This document shows, one piece after another, positions 24,271 to 32,879 of a stretch of DNA of 64,000 nt. The DNA is from Synergistaceae bacterium (GTDB lineage: Bacteria; Synergistota; Synergistia; Synergistales; Aminithiophilaceae). Position numbers and translations under genes: made by a program. The notes under the pieces were generated by a model. It was given only the letters and a program-made list of their open reading frames with translations. It was not told the DNA's origin and ran no database searches. The stretch is from contig JAESII010000005.1 of the NCBI GenBank assembly GCA_016756725.1, forward strand, positions 158,247 to 222,246. The letters run 5' to 3'. Within the stretch, counting starts at the first letter, position 1. Each line of letters begins with the position of its first letter.

Positions 24271-25122
24271 ATGGCCAACCGCTTTGACCTGGAAAACATC
24301 GACATCGCCTGGTGTCCCGGCTGCGGCGACTTTCCCATCCTGGAGTCGCTCAAGAAGGCCCTGACAGAGCTGGACCTGATGCCCAGAGACGTCGTCTTCG
24401 TCTCCGGCATCGGCCAGGCCGCCAAGCTGCCCCATTACATCAAGGGCCATTTCTTCAACGGCCTCCACGGACGGGCCCTTTCGAACGCGACGGCCATCAA
24501 GGCCGCCAACCCGTCCCTCAAGGTGATCGCCATCGGCGGCGACGGCGACATGTATGGCGAAGGGGGTAACCACTTCCTCCACACGATCCGGAGGAATCCG
24601 GACATCGCCAACTTCGTCCACAACAACATGGTCTACGGCCTGACCAAGGGACAGGCCTCGCCGACGAGTCAGGTCGGCTTCAAGACGCCCGTTCAGGTCG
24701 ACGGCGTCTTCTCGACACCCGTCAACCCCGTGGCCCTCGCCCTGGCTCAGGGGGCCGCCTTCGTCGGCCGGGCCTTCGCCGGCGACATCGAACAGACGAA
24801 GGAAATCATGAAGAAGGCCATCGCCTTCAAGGGCTATGCTCTCGTCGACATCCTCCAGCCCTGCGTCTCCTTCAACAAGGTCAACACCTACGCCTGGTTC
24901 AAGGAGAGGATCTACTACCTCGACGAAAGCCATGACCGCTCCGACCGGATGAAGGCTCTCGAGCGGGCCCTCGAGCCGGACCGGTTCGCTCTGGGCGTTC
25001 TCTACAGCCAGGAGCGGCCCTCCTTCGAGAGCTCCCTGGCGCCTTACCGGAACGACGACCGTCCCCTCTACGCCCGGTCGCCCGATCTGGAAAAGCTGGA
25101 TGGCCTGATCCGGTCCCTTTAG
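24271..25122 (+). CDS. korB: 2-oxoacid:ferredoxin oxidoreductase beta subunit
   Basis: This 283-residue TPP-binding subunit starts with [14 protein letters not shown] (CxxC of the iron-sulfur ligand set) and has [22 protein letters not shown] and [16 protein letters not shown], the TPP and Mg site (GDGD...NN). It follows korA by 15 bases with its own GGAGGAA site and forms the heterodimer with it. No separate delta ferredoxin subunit is present, as is common in the KorAB type. Confidence 0.93.
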   Translation: MANRFDLENIDIAWCPGCGDFPILESLKKALTELDLMPRDVVFVSGIGQAAKLPHYIKGHFFNGLHGRALSNATAIKAANPSLKVIAIGGDGDMYGEGGNHFLHTIRRNPDIANFVHNNMVYGLTKGQASPTSQVGFKTPVQVDGVFSTPVNPVALALAQGAAFVGRAFAGDIEQTKEIMKKAIAFKGYALVDILQPCVSFNKVNTYAWFKERIYYLDESHDRSDRMKALERALEPDRFALGVLYSQERPSFESSLAPYRNDDRPLYARSPDLEKLDGLIRSL

Positions 25123-25162
25123 AGACGGAAACCTTTTGCCTATCCTGTGAGGAGGAAAAACC

Positions 25163-25744
25163 ATGTCTGAAAACAAACCGATCGAAGTGGGCTCTTTCGC
25201 TCCCGATTTCACGCTGAAGAACCAGAAGGGCGAGGAGCTTTCTCTCGACTCCTTCAAAGGGAAGAACGTCATCCTCTCCTTTCACCCCCTGGCCTGGACG
25301 TCGGTCTGCCGGGACCAAATGCTCGATCTCGACAGGCATTTTGAGCTTTTCGCGAAGATGAACACCGTTCCTCTGGGGCTCAGCGTCGACTCCGTTCCCT
25401 CCAAGACGGCCTGGGCCGAGTCGATCGGGCTGAAGAATCTTCCCATCCTGGCCGATTTCTGGCCTCACGGTGCCGTTGCGAAGTCTCTGGGGATCTTCCG
25501 AGAGAAGCACGGTTTCTCTGAGCGGGCCAACGTCATCGTCAACGGCGACGGCGCGGTCATTTTCGTCAAGGTCTACCCCATCAAGCAGCTTCCCGACATC
25601 GACGAGATCGTCGCCTTTGTCAGGGAGTATCACGAGACGGCCGTCGACGGGAACGTTGACGTGCAGCACTGCGTGAAAGCGGAAAAGGGTCCGGTCTGCG
25701 TCGACGACGGCCGGAACAAGGGAATCAACGCCACCGGCGAATAG
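25163..25744 (+). CDS. Peroxiredoxin (AhpC/TSA family)
   Basis: This 193-residue thioredoxin-fold protein removes peroxides. The peroxidatic cysteine is Cys49 in HPLAWTSVCRDQM; the usual Pro/Thr spacing of the active site is present (P-x3-T-x2-C, as PLAWTSVC). A second cysteine pair towards the C-terminus (residues about 171 and 178) may resolve the disulfide. It follows korB by 40 bases after GAGGAGG. Protection of the oxygen-sensitive ferredoxin oxidoreductase upstream is a sensible contextual role. Confidence 0.9.
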   Translation: MSENKPIEVGSFAPDFTLKNQKGEELSLDSFKGKNVILSFHPLAWTSVCRDQMLDLDRHFELFAKMNTVPLGLSVDSVPSKTAWAESIGLKNLPILADFWPHGAVAKSLGIFREKHGFSERANVIVNGDGAVIFVKVYPIKQLPDIDEIVAFVREYHETAVDGNVDVQHCVKAEKGPVCVDDGRNKGINATGE

Positions 25745-25776
25745 GGGGGCGTCCTCCACGAAAGAAGGTGACAGCC

Positions 25777-26118
25777 ATGAAAAGCAGGACGGCGGCGGCC
25801 CTCGCAGCGGCGCTCCTCATCGCGACCTCGGCCTGGGCCCATCCGCCCCGGGAGATTCGCCTCGCCTACGACGGTCAGGATCAGCTCACCCTTTCCGTCT
25901 TTCACGGCGTCGAAGATGGAACGAAGCACTTCATCGAAAAGATCGAAGTCCGCGTAGGGACTGACGTTGTGGCTGAACGGAGCTTCTCCTCCCAGACGGG
26001 CCCGGAGGGGATGGAAGCTGCCTTTTCCGTGGGGCGCCTGGCCTCGGGGACGACGGTGAAGGTCAAGGCCCAGTGCAATATCTTCGGCTCTCTTGAGGCG
26101 ACCTATCAGGTTCCGTGA
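25777..26118 (+). CDS. Small exported protein of unknown function
   Basis: This 113-residue protein has a clear signal peptide (MKSRTAAALAAALLIATSAWA, cleavage near AWA-HP). The mature part, about 90 residues, starts HPPREIRLAYDG and contains HGVEDGTKHFIEKIEVRVG, a pattern reminiscent of small immunoglobulin-like sulfur or redox carrier domains (SoxZ-like), but it lacks a diagnostic match. One Cys is present near the C-terminus. ATG 25777 is used; a GTG three codons earlier is possible. It lies 32 bases after the peroxiredoxin and may share its transcript. Confidence 0.7.
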   Translation: MKSRTAAALAAALLIATSAWAHPPREIRLAYDGQDQLTLSVFHGVEDGTKHFIEKIEVRVGTDVVAERSFSSQTGPEGMEAAFSVGRLASGTTVKVKAQCNIFGSLEATYQVP

Positions 26119-26134
26119 CGGCCTGTCCTTCGAG

Positions 26135-26182
26135 CCCAACAAGGAGGCGGCCCCCTTTGAAGGGGGCCGCCTCCTTGTTGGG
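26135..26182. terminator. Long perfect hairpin between convergent genes
   Basis: A 22-base-pair perfect stem (26135-26156 with 26161-26182, loop TTGA) sits between the convergent exported-protein genes. It has no T-run on either strand but is long enough to act as a two-way barrier. Confidence 0.7.
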
Positions 26183-26190
26183 GCCATTCT

Positions 26191-26946
26191 TCAGGGCCAC
26201 TCCCGATAGAGGAGCCTTCTCCAGCCGAAACTCGACAGGGCCTCCGCCGAAGGGTGCTGTCCCTTGGCCATGGCGCCGAAATCCTTGGCCAGGCTGTCGT
26301 AACGTCCTCGCAGGACCTCGTCACCTTCCGCCTGGGCGAGGAGGAGGGTCATCTCCTGGAGGCGATGGTAGACGGAAGGGACGATGATGAAGCTTGGCCC
26401 GTCCGGTGTGAGCCCGATGGTGTAGACGAAGGAGAGGGTTCGTCCTTCACGGGCCGGCTTGTTTTCGTCGTAGGGCGGGAGGATGGCCGAGACGTAGAGG
26501 GCCGATCCCGGCGGGAGGTCCAGGTTGATCGACAGGGAATCCCAAAGCGTAGCCCCTGTGGGGCTCTCGGCGACCCAGAGCCTGGGTCGCCGCGTGAGGT
26601 GGGCGATCCAGAGGTCGATGCCTCGTTTCCCGTCGGCTTCGGCGAATGAAAGCTGCCAGAGCAGGTCGGCCCTCCAGTCGCTGTCGACGTAGGGGCGGCT
26701 GCGGTTTTCCCGGACCAGACGGTGTCCTTTCAGGGAGGGCAGTTCGTCCGTCCCTGAGGGGCTTCGGAGGTAGGCCGACCGGATCAGGCCGTCCCGTTCG
26801 TCAAGAAGCACCGTCAGGGGGAGGCCTGGCACGGAAAGGGTCCGGATGTAGGGAGCCGCCTGTGCAGTCGTGGCGGTCAGGACGAAAAGGAGCAAAAGAA
26901 AAGCGGCAAGGGGAAGCCCCTTCCGAGGCGGACGAGTTCGTGCCAT
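26191..26946 (-). CDS. Exported protein of unknown function, 251 residues
   Basis: The N-terminus is a signal peptide (PLAAFLLLLFVLTATTAQAA). The mature part is about 220 residues with a beta-rich feel (IRTLSVPGLPLTVLLDERDGLI; SLSINLDLPPGSALYVSAILPPYDE). No known domain is recognised. It stands alone between two terminators and is read towards the long hairpin at 26135. The start at 26946 follows GGAGGTCGCCGCG on the minus strand. Confidence 0.65.
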   Translation of the reverse strand: MARTRPPRKGLPLAAFLLLLFVLTATTAQAAPYIRTLSVPGLPLTVLLDERDGLIRSAYLRSPSGTDELPSLKGHRLVRENRSRPYVDSDWRADLLWQLSFAEADGKRGIDLWIAHLTRRPRLWVAESPTGATLWDSLSINLDLPPGSALYVSAILPPYDENKPAREGRTLSFVYTIGLTPDGPSFIIVPSVYHRLQEMTLLLAQAEGDEVLRGRYDSLAKDFGAMAKGQHPSAEALSSFGWRRLLYREWP

Positions 26947-26982
26947 CGCGGCGACCTCCCTTCTGACGGATCAGGACGGCAA

Positions 26983-27018
26983 ACCCCCGCCATCATAGGC
27001 TTCGACGATGGCGGGGGT
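26983..27018 (-). terminator. Terminator of the flavoprotein gene at 27047
   Basis: A 12-base-pair stem (26983-26994 with 27007-27018) is followed on the minus strand by TTTGCC, about 30 bases after the stop codon. Confidence 0.65.
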
Positions 27019-27046
27019 CAAGGCCAAGCCGACGGGATCTCTCCCG

Positions 27047-28495
27047 TCAGTGTGACATGAAGAGTTTGCGGGCCATGAAAAGCAGTTGCAGGTAGGGATC
27101 GTTGACGTCGTTATGGGCCGGAGAGTGGATGAAGTGGTGCCGTGCCAGATCCATCACCGTCTCCCGTCGCGTGACGATGTCGAGGAACCGCTCAGCCAGG
27201 AAGAGGGGGGACTTATCCTCCATGAGGGCCTGAAATCCCAGGATCTGTCCCGGCCTGATTCCCGTCTTTTCATCCGGTGCCGTCGCGACGGTGAGTTTCC
27301 ACAGGCCCTCCCGGTTGGCGGCCATGTAGGGTTCTCGGGTGTTGTAGGGAAGGGCGAGGCTCGTTACGGCAAGGTCCATCGCCGTGGCTGCCTCCTCCGT
27401 CCAGCCCACGCTCGCCCAGTGGAGTCCCAGGGTCTCGCTGACGCCCCAGGGCGTGGCCGGAGCGGCCGTCATGGGCATTCCCAGAATCCTGCTGACGGCT
27501 ACGAGGGCCTGTCTCATAGCGAGGGTGCCGATGAGGGGGAGTACCCGCCGGCCCGTGGGGCCGTCAATGATTTCGGCGGCGTCGCCGACGGCGAAGACGT
27601 CGGGATGGGACGTCCTCATCGTCTCGTCGACGATGATGCCCCGATCGACGGAGAGTCCGGCCTGGCGGGCCAGCTCGGCGTTGGGCCGGACGCCGGTGGC
27701 GAAGATGACGCCGTGGGCCTCGATGGCCGTGCCGTCATCGAGGGTCACGCCCGTCGAAGTCACCTCGGCGAGGGCGATGCCCTTCCCGACGGTGACGCCG
27801 CGGGAGACGAGGCGGTCTTCCAGTCGGGCGGCCAGGGGTGCATCAAGGGCGGAGGTGACATGAGGAAGGGCCTCGAGAAGCGTCACCGTCAGGCCCCGAT
27901 GGACGAGGGCCTCGACGATTTCGAGTCCGATCGCTCCAGAGCCGACGACGACGGCCTTTTGAGCCTTGGCGGCGAAATCGTCGAGGGCTCTGGCGTCGTG
28001 GGCTCCCCTGAGGCTGTAGACATTCGAGGCCAGGCTGCTTCGCGGCACCAGCTCCTTGCCGTACCAGACCCAGGTCCCGTCGACGCCGCCGTCACTGTCA
28101 TCGAGGACACCGGGAACGGGCGGGATCCAGGGTACGGCGCCGGGGGCGAGGATCGCCTTCTCGAAGGTCACTTCGACAGAGCCCTCCCTGCCGGTGACGA
28201 CGGCACGGTGCCCCTCGACGTCGAGAGAGGTCACCTCGCCGATGAGGACGTCCTTCATCGTGTCCGGCGGCAGCTTCTCCGGCCTGCTGAGGTCGACGAC
28301 GACCTTTTCGGGCCCTTCGGGGATCAGCTCTCGCCCCACTGCGTAGGGGAGGCTGCAGATGATCGTCGGCTCCTCGTTGACGACGAGGACGGCGTCGTCG
28401 ATGCCCATGTTGCGGAGCATCATGTAGGAGATGCGGCCTCCGGGCCCTCCGCCGACGATGAGGATCTTCCGCTTCAGGGATTTCGGGTTCGCCAT
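27047..28495 (-). CDS. FAD-dependent pyridine nucleotide-disulfide oxidoreductase
   Basis: This 482-residue flavoprotein has the FAD Rossmann motif VGGGPGGRISYMMLRNMG (residues 14-31), a redox Cys in IICSLPYAVG (about residue 48), a NAD(P)H motif VVVGSGAIGLEIVEAL (about 187-202) and the second FAD motif HPDVFAVGDAAEI. It belongs to the NADH oxidase/CoA-disulfide reductase-like family, as does the gene at 6632, but the two are only distant relatives and the active-site motif here is CSLPY rather than CGIPY. Substrate unknown. Start 28495 (MANPKSLKR). It is a single gene with its own near-consensus promoter. Confidence 0.85.
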   Translation of the reverse strand: MANPKSLKRKILIVGGGPGGRISYMMLRNMGIDDAVLVVNEEPTIICSLPYAVGRELIPEGPEKVVVDLSRPEKLPPDTMKDVLIGEVTSLDVEGHRAVVTGREGSVEVTFEKAILAPGAVPWIPPVPGVLDDSDGGVDGTWVWYGKELVPRSSLASNVYSLRGAHDARALDDFAAKAQKAVVVGSGAIGLEIVEALVHRGLTVTLLEALPHVTSALDAPLAARLEDRLVSRGVTVGKGIALAEVTSTGVTLDDGTAIEAHGVIFATGVRPNAELARQAGLSVDRGIIVDETMRTSHPDVFAVGDAAEIIDGPTGRRVLPLIGTLAMRQALVAVSRILGMPMTAAPATPWGVSETLGLHWASVGWTEEAATAMDLAVTSLALPYNTREPYMAANREGLWKLTVATAPDEKTGIRPGQILGFQALMEDKSPLFLAERFLDIVTRRETVMDLARHHFIHSPAHNDVNDPYLQLLFMARKLFMSH

Positions 28496-28551
28496 CGAAG
28501 ATCACGTCCTTTTTCTGAAGATGGTCCAGTCACCGAGAGGGTGCTGTTTTG

Positions 28552-28580
28552 ATTATATACCTTGGGAGGGTATTTATCAA
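28552..28580 (-). promoter_or_regulatory. Promoter of the flavoprotein gene
   Basis: Minus-strand TTGATA (28575-28580), a 17-base spacer and TATAAT (28552-28557) precede the start by about 55 bases. The -35 overlaps the stop codon of the upstream phosphatase gene. Confidence 0.8.
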
Positions 28581-29224
28581 ACCCATTCGGAGCTGTAATC
28601 AGCCAGATGGTGGGTGGCATTGAGGGTGACGAGGGTGAATTGCCGCTGCCCGTCGAAGGTGAGCACCGAATAGGACGCCGTGTCAAAATGAAGACGCCAG
28701 AAATAGGGTTCAGCGATGGAGAGGCAGGCGGCAAGAAGGGGCTTGAGGACGGTTCGGTGTGTCACGACGGCGAAAGTCTCACCCCGATGACGGCTGATGA
28801 GATGCTGGAGATTGGAGAAGGCGCGGCTCTGCACCTGATCGAGGGTCTCCGCTTTGGGGAGGTGGAGTCGTTCTGGGTTTTTCAGCCAAAGCTCCCATTC
28901 TTCCGGGTAGTCCTGGGAAACTTCGTCTTTGTGGCGGCCCTCCCAGGGGCCGAGGGCCATGTTGGTGAAGCCTTGGACGGTTCGCACCGGCTGCTGCAGG
29001 ACATCACTGATGGCTGCAGCCGTGGCGGTTGCCCTCTCCAAGGGGCTGGAGAAGATCTGGGTGAGGTTGAAGGATTTCAGGGCCAGTGCCAGGTCTCTGG
29101 CCTGCCTCTGTCCCCTTTCCGTGAGAGGGAAGTCCTTTCTTCCACGGAAAAGGGCTTTTTCATTGCCTTCGCTCTCGCCGTGACGAACGAGAATGACGGT
29201 GGTTTTTTCGTTTTTCTCTCGCAA
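28577..29224 (-). CDS. Histidine phosphatase family protein (phosphoglycerate-mutase-like)
   Basis: This protein of about 215 residues has the phosphohistidine motif LVRHGESEGN near its N-terminus, the second-site FSSPLERATATA, GPWEGRHKDE, and the second catalytic histidine in AVVTHRTVLKPLL. It may be a phosphatase on sugar phosphates or alpha-ribazole phosphate; the family is broad. TTG 29224 is preferred: GGAGG lies eight bases upstream, whereas the ATG at 29272 is part of a TATAATG string and would be at or before the transcription start. Confidence 0.8.
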   Translation of the reverse strand: MREKNEKTTVILVRHGESEGNEKALFRGRKDFPLTERGQRQARDLALALKSFNLTQIFSSPLERATATAAAISDVLQQPVRTVQGFTNMALGPWEGRHKDEVSQDYPEEWELWLKNPERLHLPKAETLDQVQSRAFSNLQHLISRHRGETFAVVTHRTVLKPLLAACLSIAEPYFWRLHFDTASYSVLTFDGQRQFTLVTLNATHHLADYSSEWV

Positions 29225-29270
29225 TGCCGATCCCTCCGAGCAACTGGCGATGAATTGAAATTGTGTCTTC

Positions 29271-29276
29271 ATTATA
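29271..29276 (-). promoter_or_regulatory. -10 element of the phosphatase gene
   Basis: TATAAT on the minus strand, overlapping an ATG. It supports the downstream TTG as the true start. No clear -35 is seen. Confidence 0.45.
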
Positions 29277-29288
29277 GACGAAGGTCAT

Positions 29289-29306
29289 GGTCAATAATCT
29301 TTGACC
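29289..29306. promoter_or_regulatory. Operator-like palindrome GGTCAA-N6-TTGACC
   Basis: An exact inverted repeat of six-base arms sits just upstream of the hrcA -35 and upstream of the phosphatase -10, so one protein bound here could affect both divergent transcripts. The factor is unknown. Confidence 0.4.
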
Positions 29307-29310
29307 TGTC

Positions 29311-29339
29311 TTGACAATGGCTCGTGCCGTTGATAAGGT
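29311..29339 (+). promoter_or_regulatory. Promoter of hrcA-grpE-dnaK-dnaJ
   Basis: TTGACA (29311-29316), a 17-base spacer and TAAGGT (29334-29339), immediately upstream of the CIRCE element. Confidence 0.7.
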
Positions 29340-29360
29340 ACTGGAAGCTCGATCAGAGGT

Positions 29361-29387
29361 TTGGCACTCGACGTCTCCGAGTGCTAC
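29361..29387. promoter_or_regulatory. CIRCE element (HrcA operator)
   Basis: TTGGCACTC, nine bases, and GAGTGCTAC match the CIRCE consensus TTAGCACTC-N9-GAGTGCTAA with two changes in total. It lies between the promoter and hrcA, so HrcA should repress its own heat-shock operon. Confidence 0.93.
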
Positions 29388-29406
29388 TAAGGAGGGAGGT
29401 GTTCCC

Positions 29407-30432
29407 GTGCTGACGGAAAGGCAGTTGGAAGTGGTTCTTTCCGTGGTCTATGACTACATCACGACCGGTGAACCCGTCGGTTCGCGGACCGTCTCCCGCC
29501 GTTACCTGACGGGCAAGAGCGCGGCGACGATCCGCAACGAGATGTCCGAACTGAGTGAAATGGGCTACCTGAACCAGCCCCACACTTCAGCCGGTCGGGT
29601 CCCGACGGCCAAGGCCTACAGGCTTTACGTCGACTCCATTCTGCAGAGGCGTCGTGAGCCCCTGCAGGCTCTCGATCCTCTTCCGAAGGAGCTCAAGTCT
29701 CGCCGCGATGACGCCGAAGCGGCCCTGTCGATGATCTCCCAGCTTCTTGCCCGGCTGACGCACAGCATCGGACTCGCCGGAGTGGAGGTGATGGAGGAGG
29801 TCCTCGTTCAGCGCATCGACTTTCTCCCCGTCGACAGCCGCCACGCCCTGGTCTTGACCGTTCTCAAGGGGGGGCTCGTCCACCACCGCATGATCGAGTT
29901 TCCTCTGGAGATCCGTCCGGCCGATCTGGAGGAGCTGTCGTCCCGCATCAACCTTCTTGCCTCGGGACGGGCCTGGAACGAGGTGCGCCAGAGCCTGAGC
30001 GAGTACCTGGCCGGGACCCTCGATCACCTCTCGCGGAGCTGCTTTTCGGCCCTTGAGGCCATCGACGAGCTCCTGTCCGGCCGGTCCATGAGAATTTTTG
30101 CCGGCGGGGCCCATCATATTCTGGGGTTGCCCGATTTTCAGGATATCGGCAAGCTGCAGGCCCTGATGGCCCTGCTCGAAGAGGAGTCCTCCCTGGAAAA
30201 GCTCGTCAGGAGCGTGCCCCAGAGCGAGGGGCTTTCCGTCGTCATCGGCGAGGAAAACCCGCTTGAGGAGCTTCAGAACTGCTCCATCGTCCTCAGTTCC
30301 GGTCAGTCCGCCGGCCGGCGGCTCGTCCTCGGGCTGATCGGCCCTCAGCGCATGGATTATGAGGGGGCCATCGTCCTGCTCGAAGGCCTGCTGCCCCATC
30401 TGACCGCAGGAGACGACGGCGATCGTCAATAA
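29407..30432 (+). CDS. hrcA: Heat-inducible transcription repressor HrcA
   Basis: This 341-residue repressor binds CIRCE and silences the chaperone operon at normal temperature. The N-terminal winged helix (residues about 1-75; LTERQLEVVLSVVYDYITTG and TGKSAATIRNEMSELSEMGYL) is followed by a GAF-like domain and an inserted dimerisation region. Start GTG 29407 is chosen because TAAGGAGGGAGG lies just upstream and residue 1 aligns with the family; CIRCE is immediately before it. It is the first gene of the operon. Confidence 0.95.
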   Translation: MLTERQLEVVLSVVYDYITTGEPVGSRTVSRRYLTGKSAATIRNEMSELSEMGYLNQPHTSAGRVPTAKAYRLYVDSILQRRREPLQALDPLPKELKSRRDDAEAALSMISQLLARLTHSIGLAGVEVMEEVLVQRIDFLPVDSRHALVLTVLKGGLVHHRMIEFPLEIRPADLEELSSRINLLASGRAWNEVRQSLSEYLAGTLDHLSRSCFSALEAIDELLSGRSMRIFAGGAHHILGLPDFQDIGKLQALMALLEEESSLEKLVRSVPQSEGLSVVIGEENPLEELQNCSIVLSSGQSAGRRLVLGLIGPQRMDYEGAIVLLEGLLPHLTAGDDGDRQ

Positions 30433-30451
30433 CTAAGGAGTGTGACCGTCA

Positions 30452-31015
30452 GTGACGAAAAAGCAGCCCCGGTCGTCCTCGCCCGAGGAGGATCAGAAGC
30501 GGAAAGAACCCCTTCCTGAGGAGTGTTCCGTCCCTCAGGATCAGGAGAACACGGAACAGGTCGATCGCGTGGCCGAGCTTGAGGCCCTCGTCGCCGCCCT
30601 CCGCGACGAGGCGGGCCGTGCCAAGGCAGATCTCTACAACTATCGCCAGCGCGTGGAGCGCGACAAGGGACGTCTCCGACAGAGTCTTCTCGAGGAGTTC
30701 GTCCTCCGCCTTCTGCCCATTATGGACAATCTCGAACGCGCTCTGGCCGCCGGGGATCAGGGGACGGTCAAGGACCTCCGCGATGGGGTGGCCATGGTGC
30801 AGCGTCAGTTTCTGCAGACCCTGACCGATTTCGGCGTCGAGCCCATCGGGACGGCCGATTCCATCTTCGATCCTGCCGTTCATGAGGCCGTCGCCCTCTG
30901 CGAAGTCGACGACAGCCGGGACGGTCAGGTGATCTGCGAGATCCTTAAAGGTTACTGTCTGGAAGGCCGGGTCATCAGGCCCGCCCAGGTGCAGGTCGGC
31001 CGGAAGGCCGACTGA
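30452..31015 (+). CDS. grpE: Nucleotide exchange factor GrpE
   Basis: This 187-residue protein is the DnaK nucleotide exchange factor. It has a charged N-terminal extension, a long coiled coil (about residues 30-80; [26 protein letters not shown]), and the C-terminal beta wing ending in [17 protein letters not shown]. Start is GTG 30452. It lies 19 bases after hrcA. Confidence 0.95.
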   Translation: MTKKQPRSSSPEEDQKRKEPLPEECSVPQDQENTEQVDRVAELEALVAALRDEAGRAKADLYNYRQRVERDKGRLRQSLLEEFVLRLLPIMDNLERALAAGDQGTVKDLRDGVAMVQRQFLQTLTDFGVEPIGTADSIFDPAVHEAVALCEVDDSRDGQVICEILKGYCLEGRVIRPAQVQVGRKAD

Positions 31016-31050
31016 TAGGCTCACGACACATTCTTAAAGAGGTGACTGAC

Positions 31051-32868
31051 ATGGCAAAGGTTATCGGAATCGACCTGGGCACGACGAACAGCGTCGTCGC
31101 CGTCAAAGAGGGAGACAACATCACCATCATCGCCAACGCCGAAGGGAGCCGTCTGACCCCCTCCGTCGTGGCTTTCACGAAAGAGGGAGAGCGTCTCGTC
31201 GGTCAGCTGGCCAAGCGTCAGGCCATCGTCAACCCCGACCGGACGATTCTGTCCATCAAGCGCAAGATGGGTACCGATCATCAGGTGGTCATCGACGGCA
31301 AGGCCTACACGCCCCAGGAGATATCGGCCATGATCCTTCAGAAGATGAAAAAGGACGCCGAGGACTATTTGGGCGAGACGGTGACGAAGGCCATCGTGAC
31401 CGTCCCGGCCTACTTCACCGATGCCCAGCGCCAGGCCACGAAGGACGCCGGCAAGATCGCCGGCCTTGAAGTGCTGCGTATCATCAACGAGCCCACCGCT
31501 GCCTGCCTTGCCTACGGTGCCAACAAGGAGGGCGAGAACAAGATCCTCGTCTTCGACCTCGGCGGCGGTACCTTTGACGTCTCCATCCTCGACGTCGGCG
31601 AAGGGGTCTTCGAGGTCCTCGCCACGAGCGGTGACAACCTGCTCGGTGGCGACGATTGGGATGAGCGGATCGTCAAGTGGCTCGTCGATGAGTTCCGCAA
31701 GAGCGAGGGAATCGACCTGAGCAAGGACCGCATGGCCCTTCAGCGCCTCCGCGAGGCGGCGGAGAAGGCCAAGGTGGAGCTTTCCTCCATGGCCGAGACG
31801 ACCATTTCCCTGCCCTTCATTACGGCCAATCAGAGCGGTCCCAAGCATCTGGAGATGACCCTCACCCGGGCCCGCTTCGAGGAGATGACGACAGACCTCA
31901 TCGAGCGCGTCGCCGTTCCCTGCCGCAGGGCCCTGGAGGATTCGGGCCTTTCGGCGAAGGAGATCGACAAGATCCTTCTCGTCGGCGGATCGACGCGGAT
32001 GCCCATGGTGCAGCGCAAGGTGAAGGAGATCTTCGGCAAGGAGCCGACGAAGGGTATCAACCCCGACGAGTGTGTCGCCGCCGGAGCGGCCATCCAGGGC
32101 GCGATCATGACGGGCGAGCACAAGGACATCGTCCTCGTCGACGTGACGCCCCTTTCGCTGGGCCTGGAGACGATGGGCGGCGTCTTCACGAAGATCATCG
32201 AGCGCAACACGGCCATTCCGACGACGAAGAGCCAGATTTTCACCACCGCCGCCGACAATCAGCCCCAGGTCGAGATCGTCGTCCTCCAGGGCGAGCGGGC
32301 CATGGCAGCCGACAACGTGAAGCTTGGATCGTTCATCCTCGACGGCATTCCCCCTGCACCGAGGGGCATCCCCAAGATCGAGGTTTCCTTCAACATCGAC
32401 GTCAACGGCATCCTCAACGTGACGGCCAGGGACATGGCCACCAACAAGGAGCAGCACATCACCATCGAGTCCTCCCGGCTTTCCGAGGAGGAGATCGAGA
32501 GGATGAAGCAGGACGCCGAGATCAATGAAGAGGCTGACCGCAAAAAGAAGGAGCTCATCGAGGCCCGCAACGAGGTCGAGAGCCTGAGCTATAACGCCGA
32601 AAAGCTCCTGAAGGATCTGGGAGACAAGGCGACGGCCGAAGAGAAGATCCGCATTGAGGGTGAAATCGCCGAGGCCCGCAAGGCTCAGGAAGGCGAGGAC
32701 GTCACGGCTATCCGCGGTGCTGCTGAGAAGCTCACCAAGTCCCTTCAGGAGCTTTCGACGCGGCTCTACTCCCAGCAGGAGCAGGCCGAAGGTCAGCCCG
32801 AGGCTCAGGCCGGACCTGCCGACGGGGATACGGTGGACGCCGAGTTCAAAGACTCCAGCCAGGCCTAG
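31051..32868 (+). CDS. dnaK: Chaperone DnaK (Hsp70)
   Basis: This 605-residue Hsp70 has all family signatures: [14 protein letters not shown] (residues 5-18), [27 protein letters not shown] as [11 protein letters not shown], and the substrate-binding domain beginning [14 protein letters not shown]. The C-terminal tail is acidic, ending [15 protein letters not shown] 31051 follows AGAGGTGACTGAC; the three-codon GTG upstream is rejected. It works with GrpE, DnaJ and HrcA from the same operon. Confidence 0.98.
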   Translation: MAKVIGIDLGTTNSVVAVKEGDNITIIANAEGSRLTPSVVAFTKEGERLVGQLAKRQAIVNPDRTILSIKRKMGTDHQVVIDGKAYTPQEISAMILQKMKKDAEDYLGETVTKAIVTVPAYFTDAQRQATKDAGKIAGLEVLRIINEPTAACLAYGANKEGENKILVFDLGGGTFDVSILDVGEGVFEVLATSGDNLLGGDDWDERIVKWLVDEFRKSEGIDLSKDRMALQRLREAAEKAKVELSSMAETTISLPFITANQSGPKHLEMTLTRARFEEMTTDLIERVAVPCRRALEDSGLSAKEIDKILLVGGSTRMPMVQRKVKEIFGKEPTKGINPDECVAAGAAIQGAIMTGEHKDIVLVDVTPLSLGLETMGGVFTKIIERNTAIPTTKSQIFTTAADNQPQVEIVVLQGERAMAADNVKLGSFILDGIPPAPRGIPKIEVSFNIDVNGILNVTARDMATNKEQHITIESSRLSEEEIERMKQDAEINEEADRKKKELIEARNEVESLSYNAEKLLKDLGDKATAEEKIRIEGEIAEARKAQEGEDVTAIRGAAEKLTKSLQELSTRLYSQQEQAEGQPEAQAGPADGDTVDAEFKDSSQA

Positions 32869-32879
32869 AGGTGATCTGA

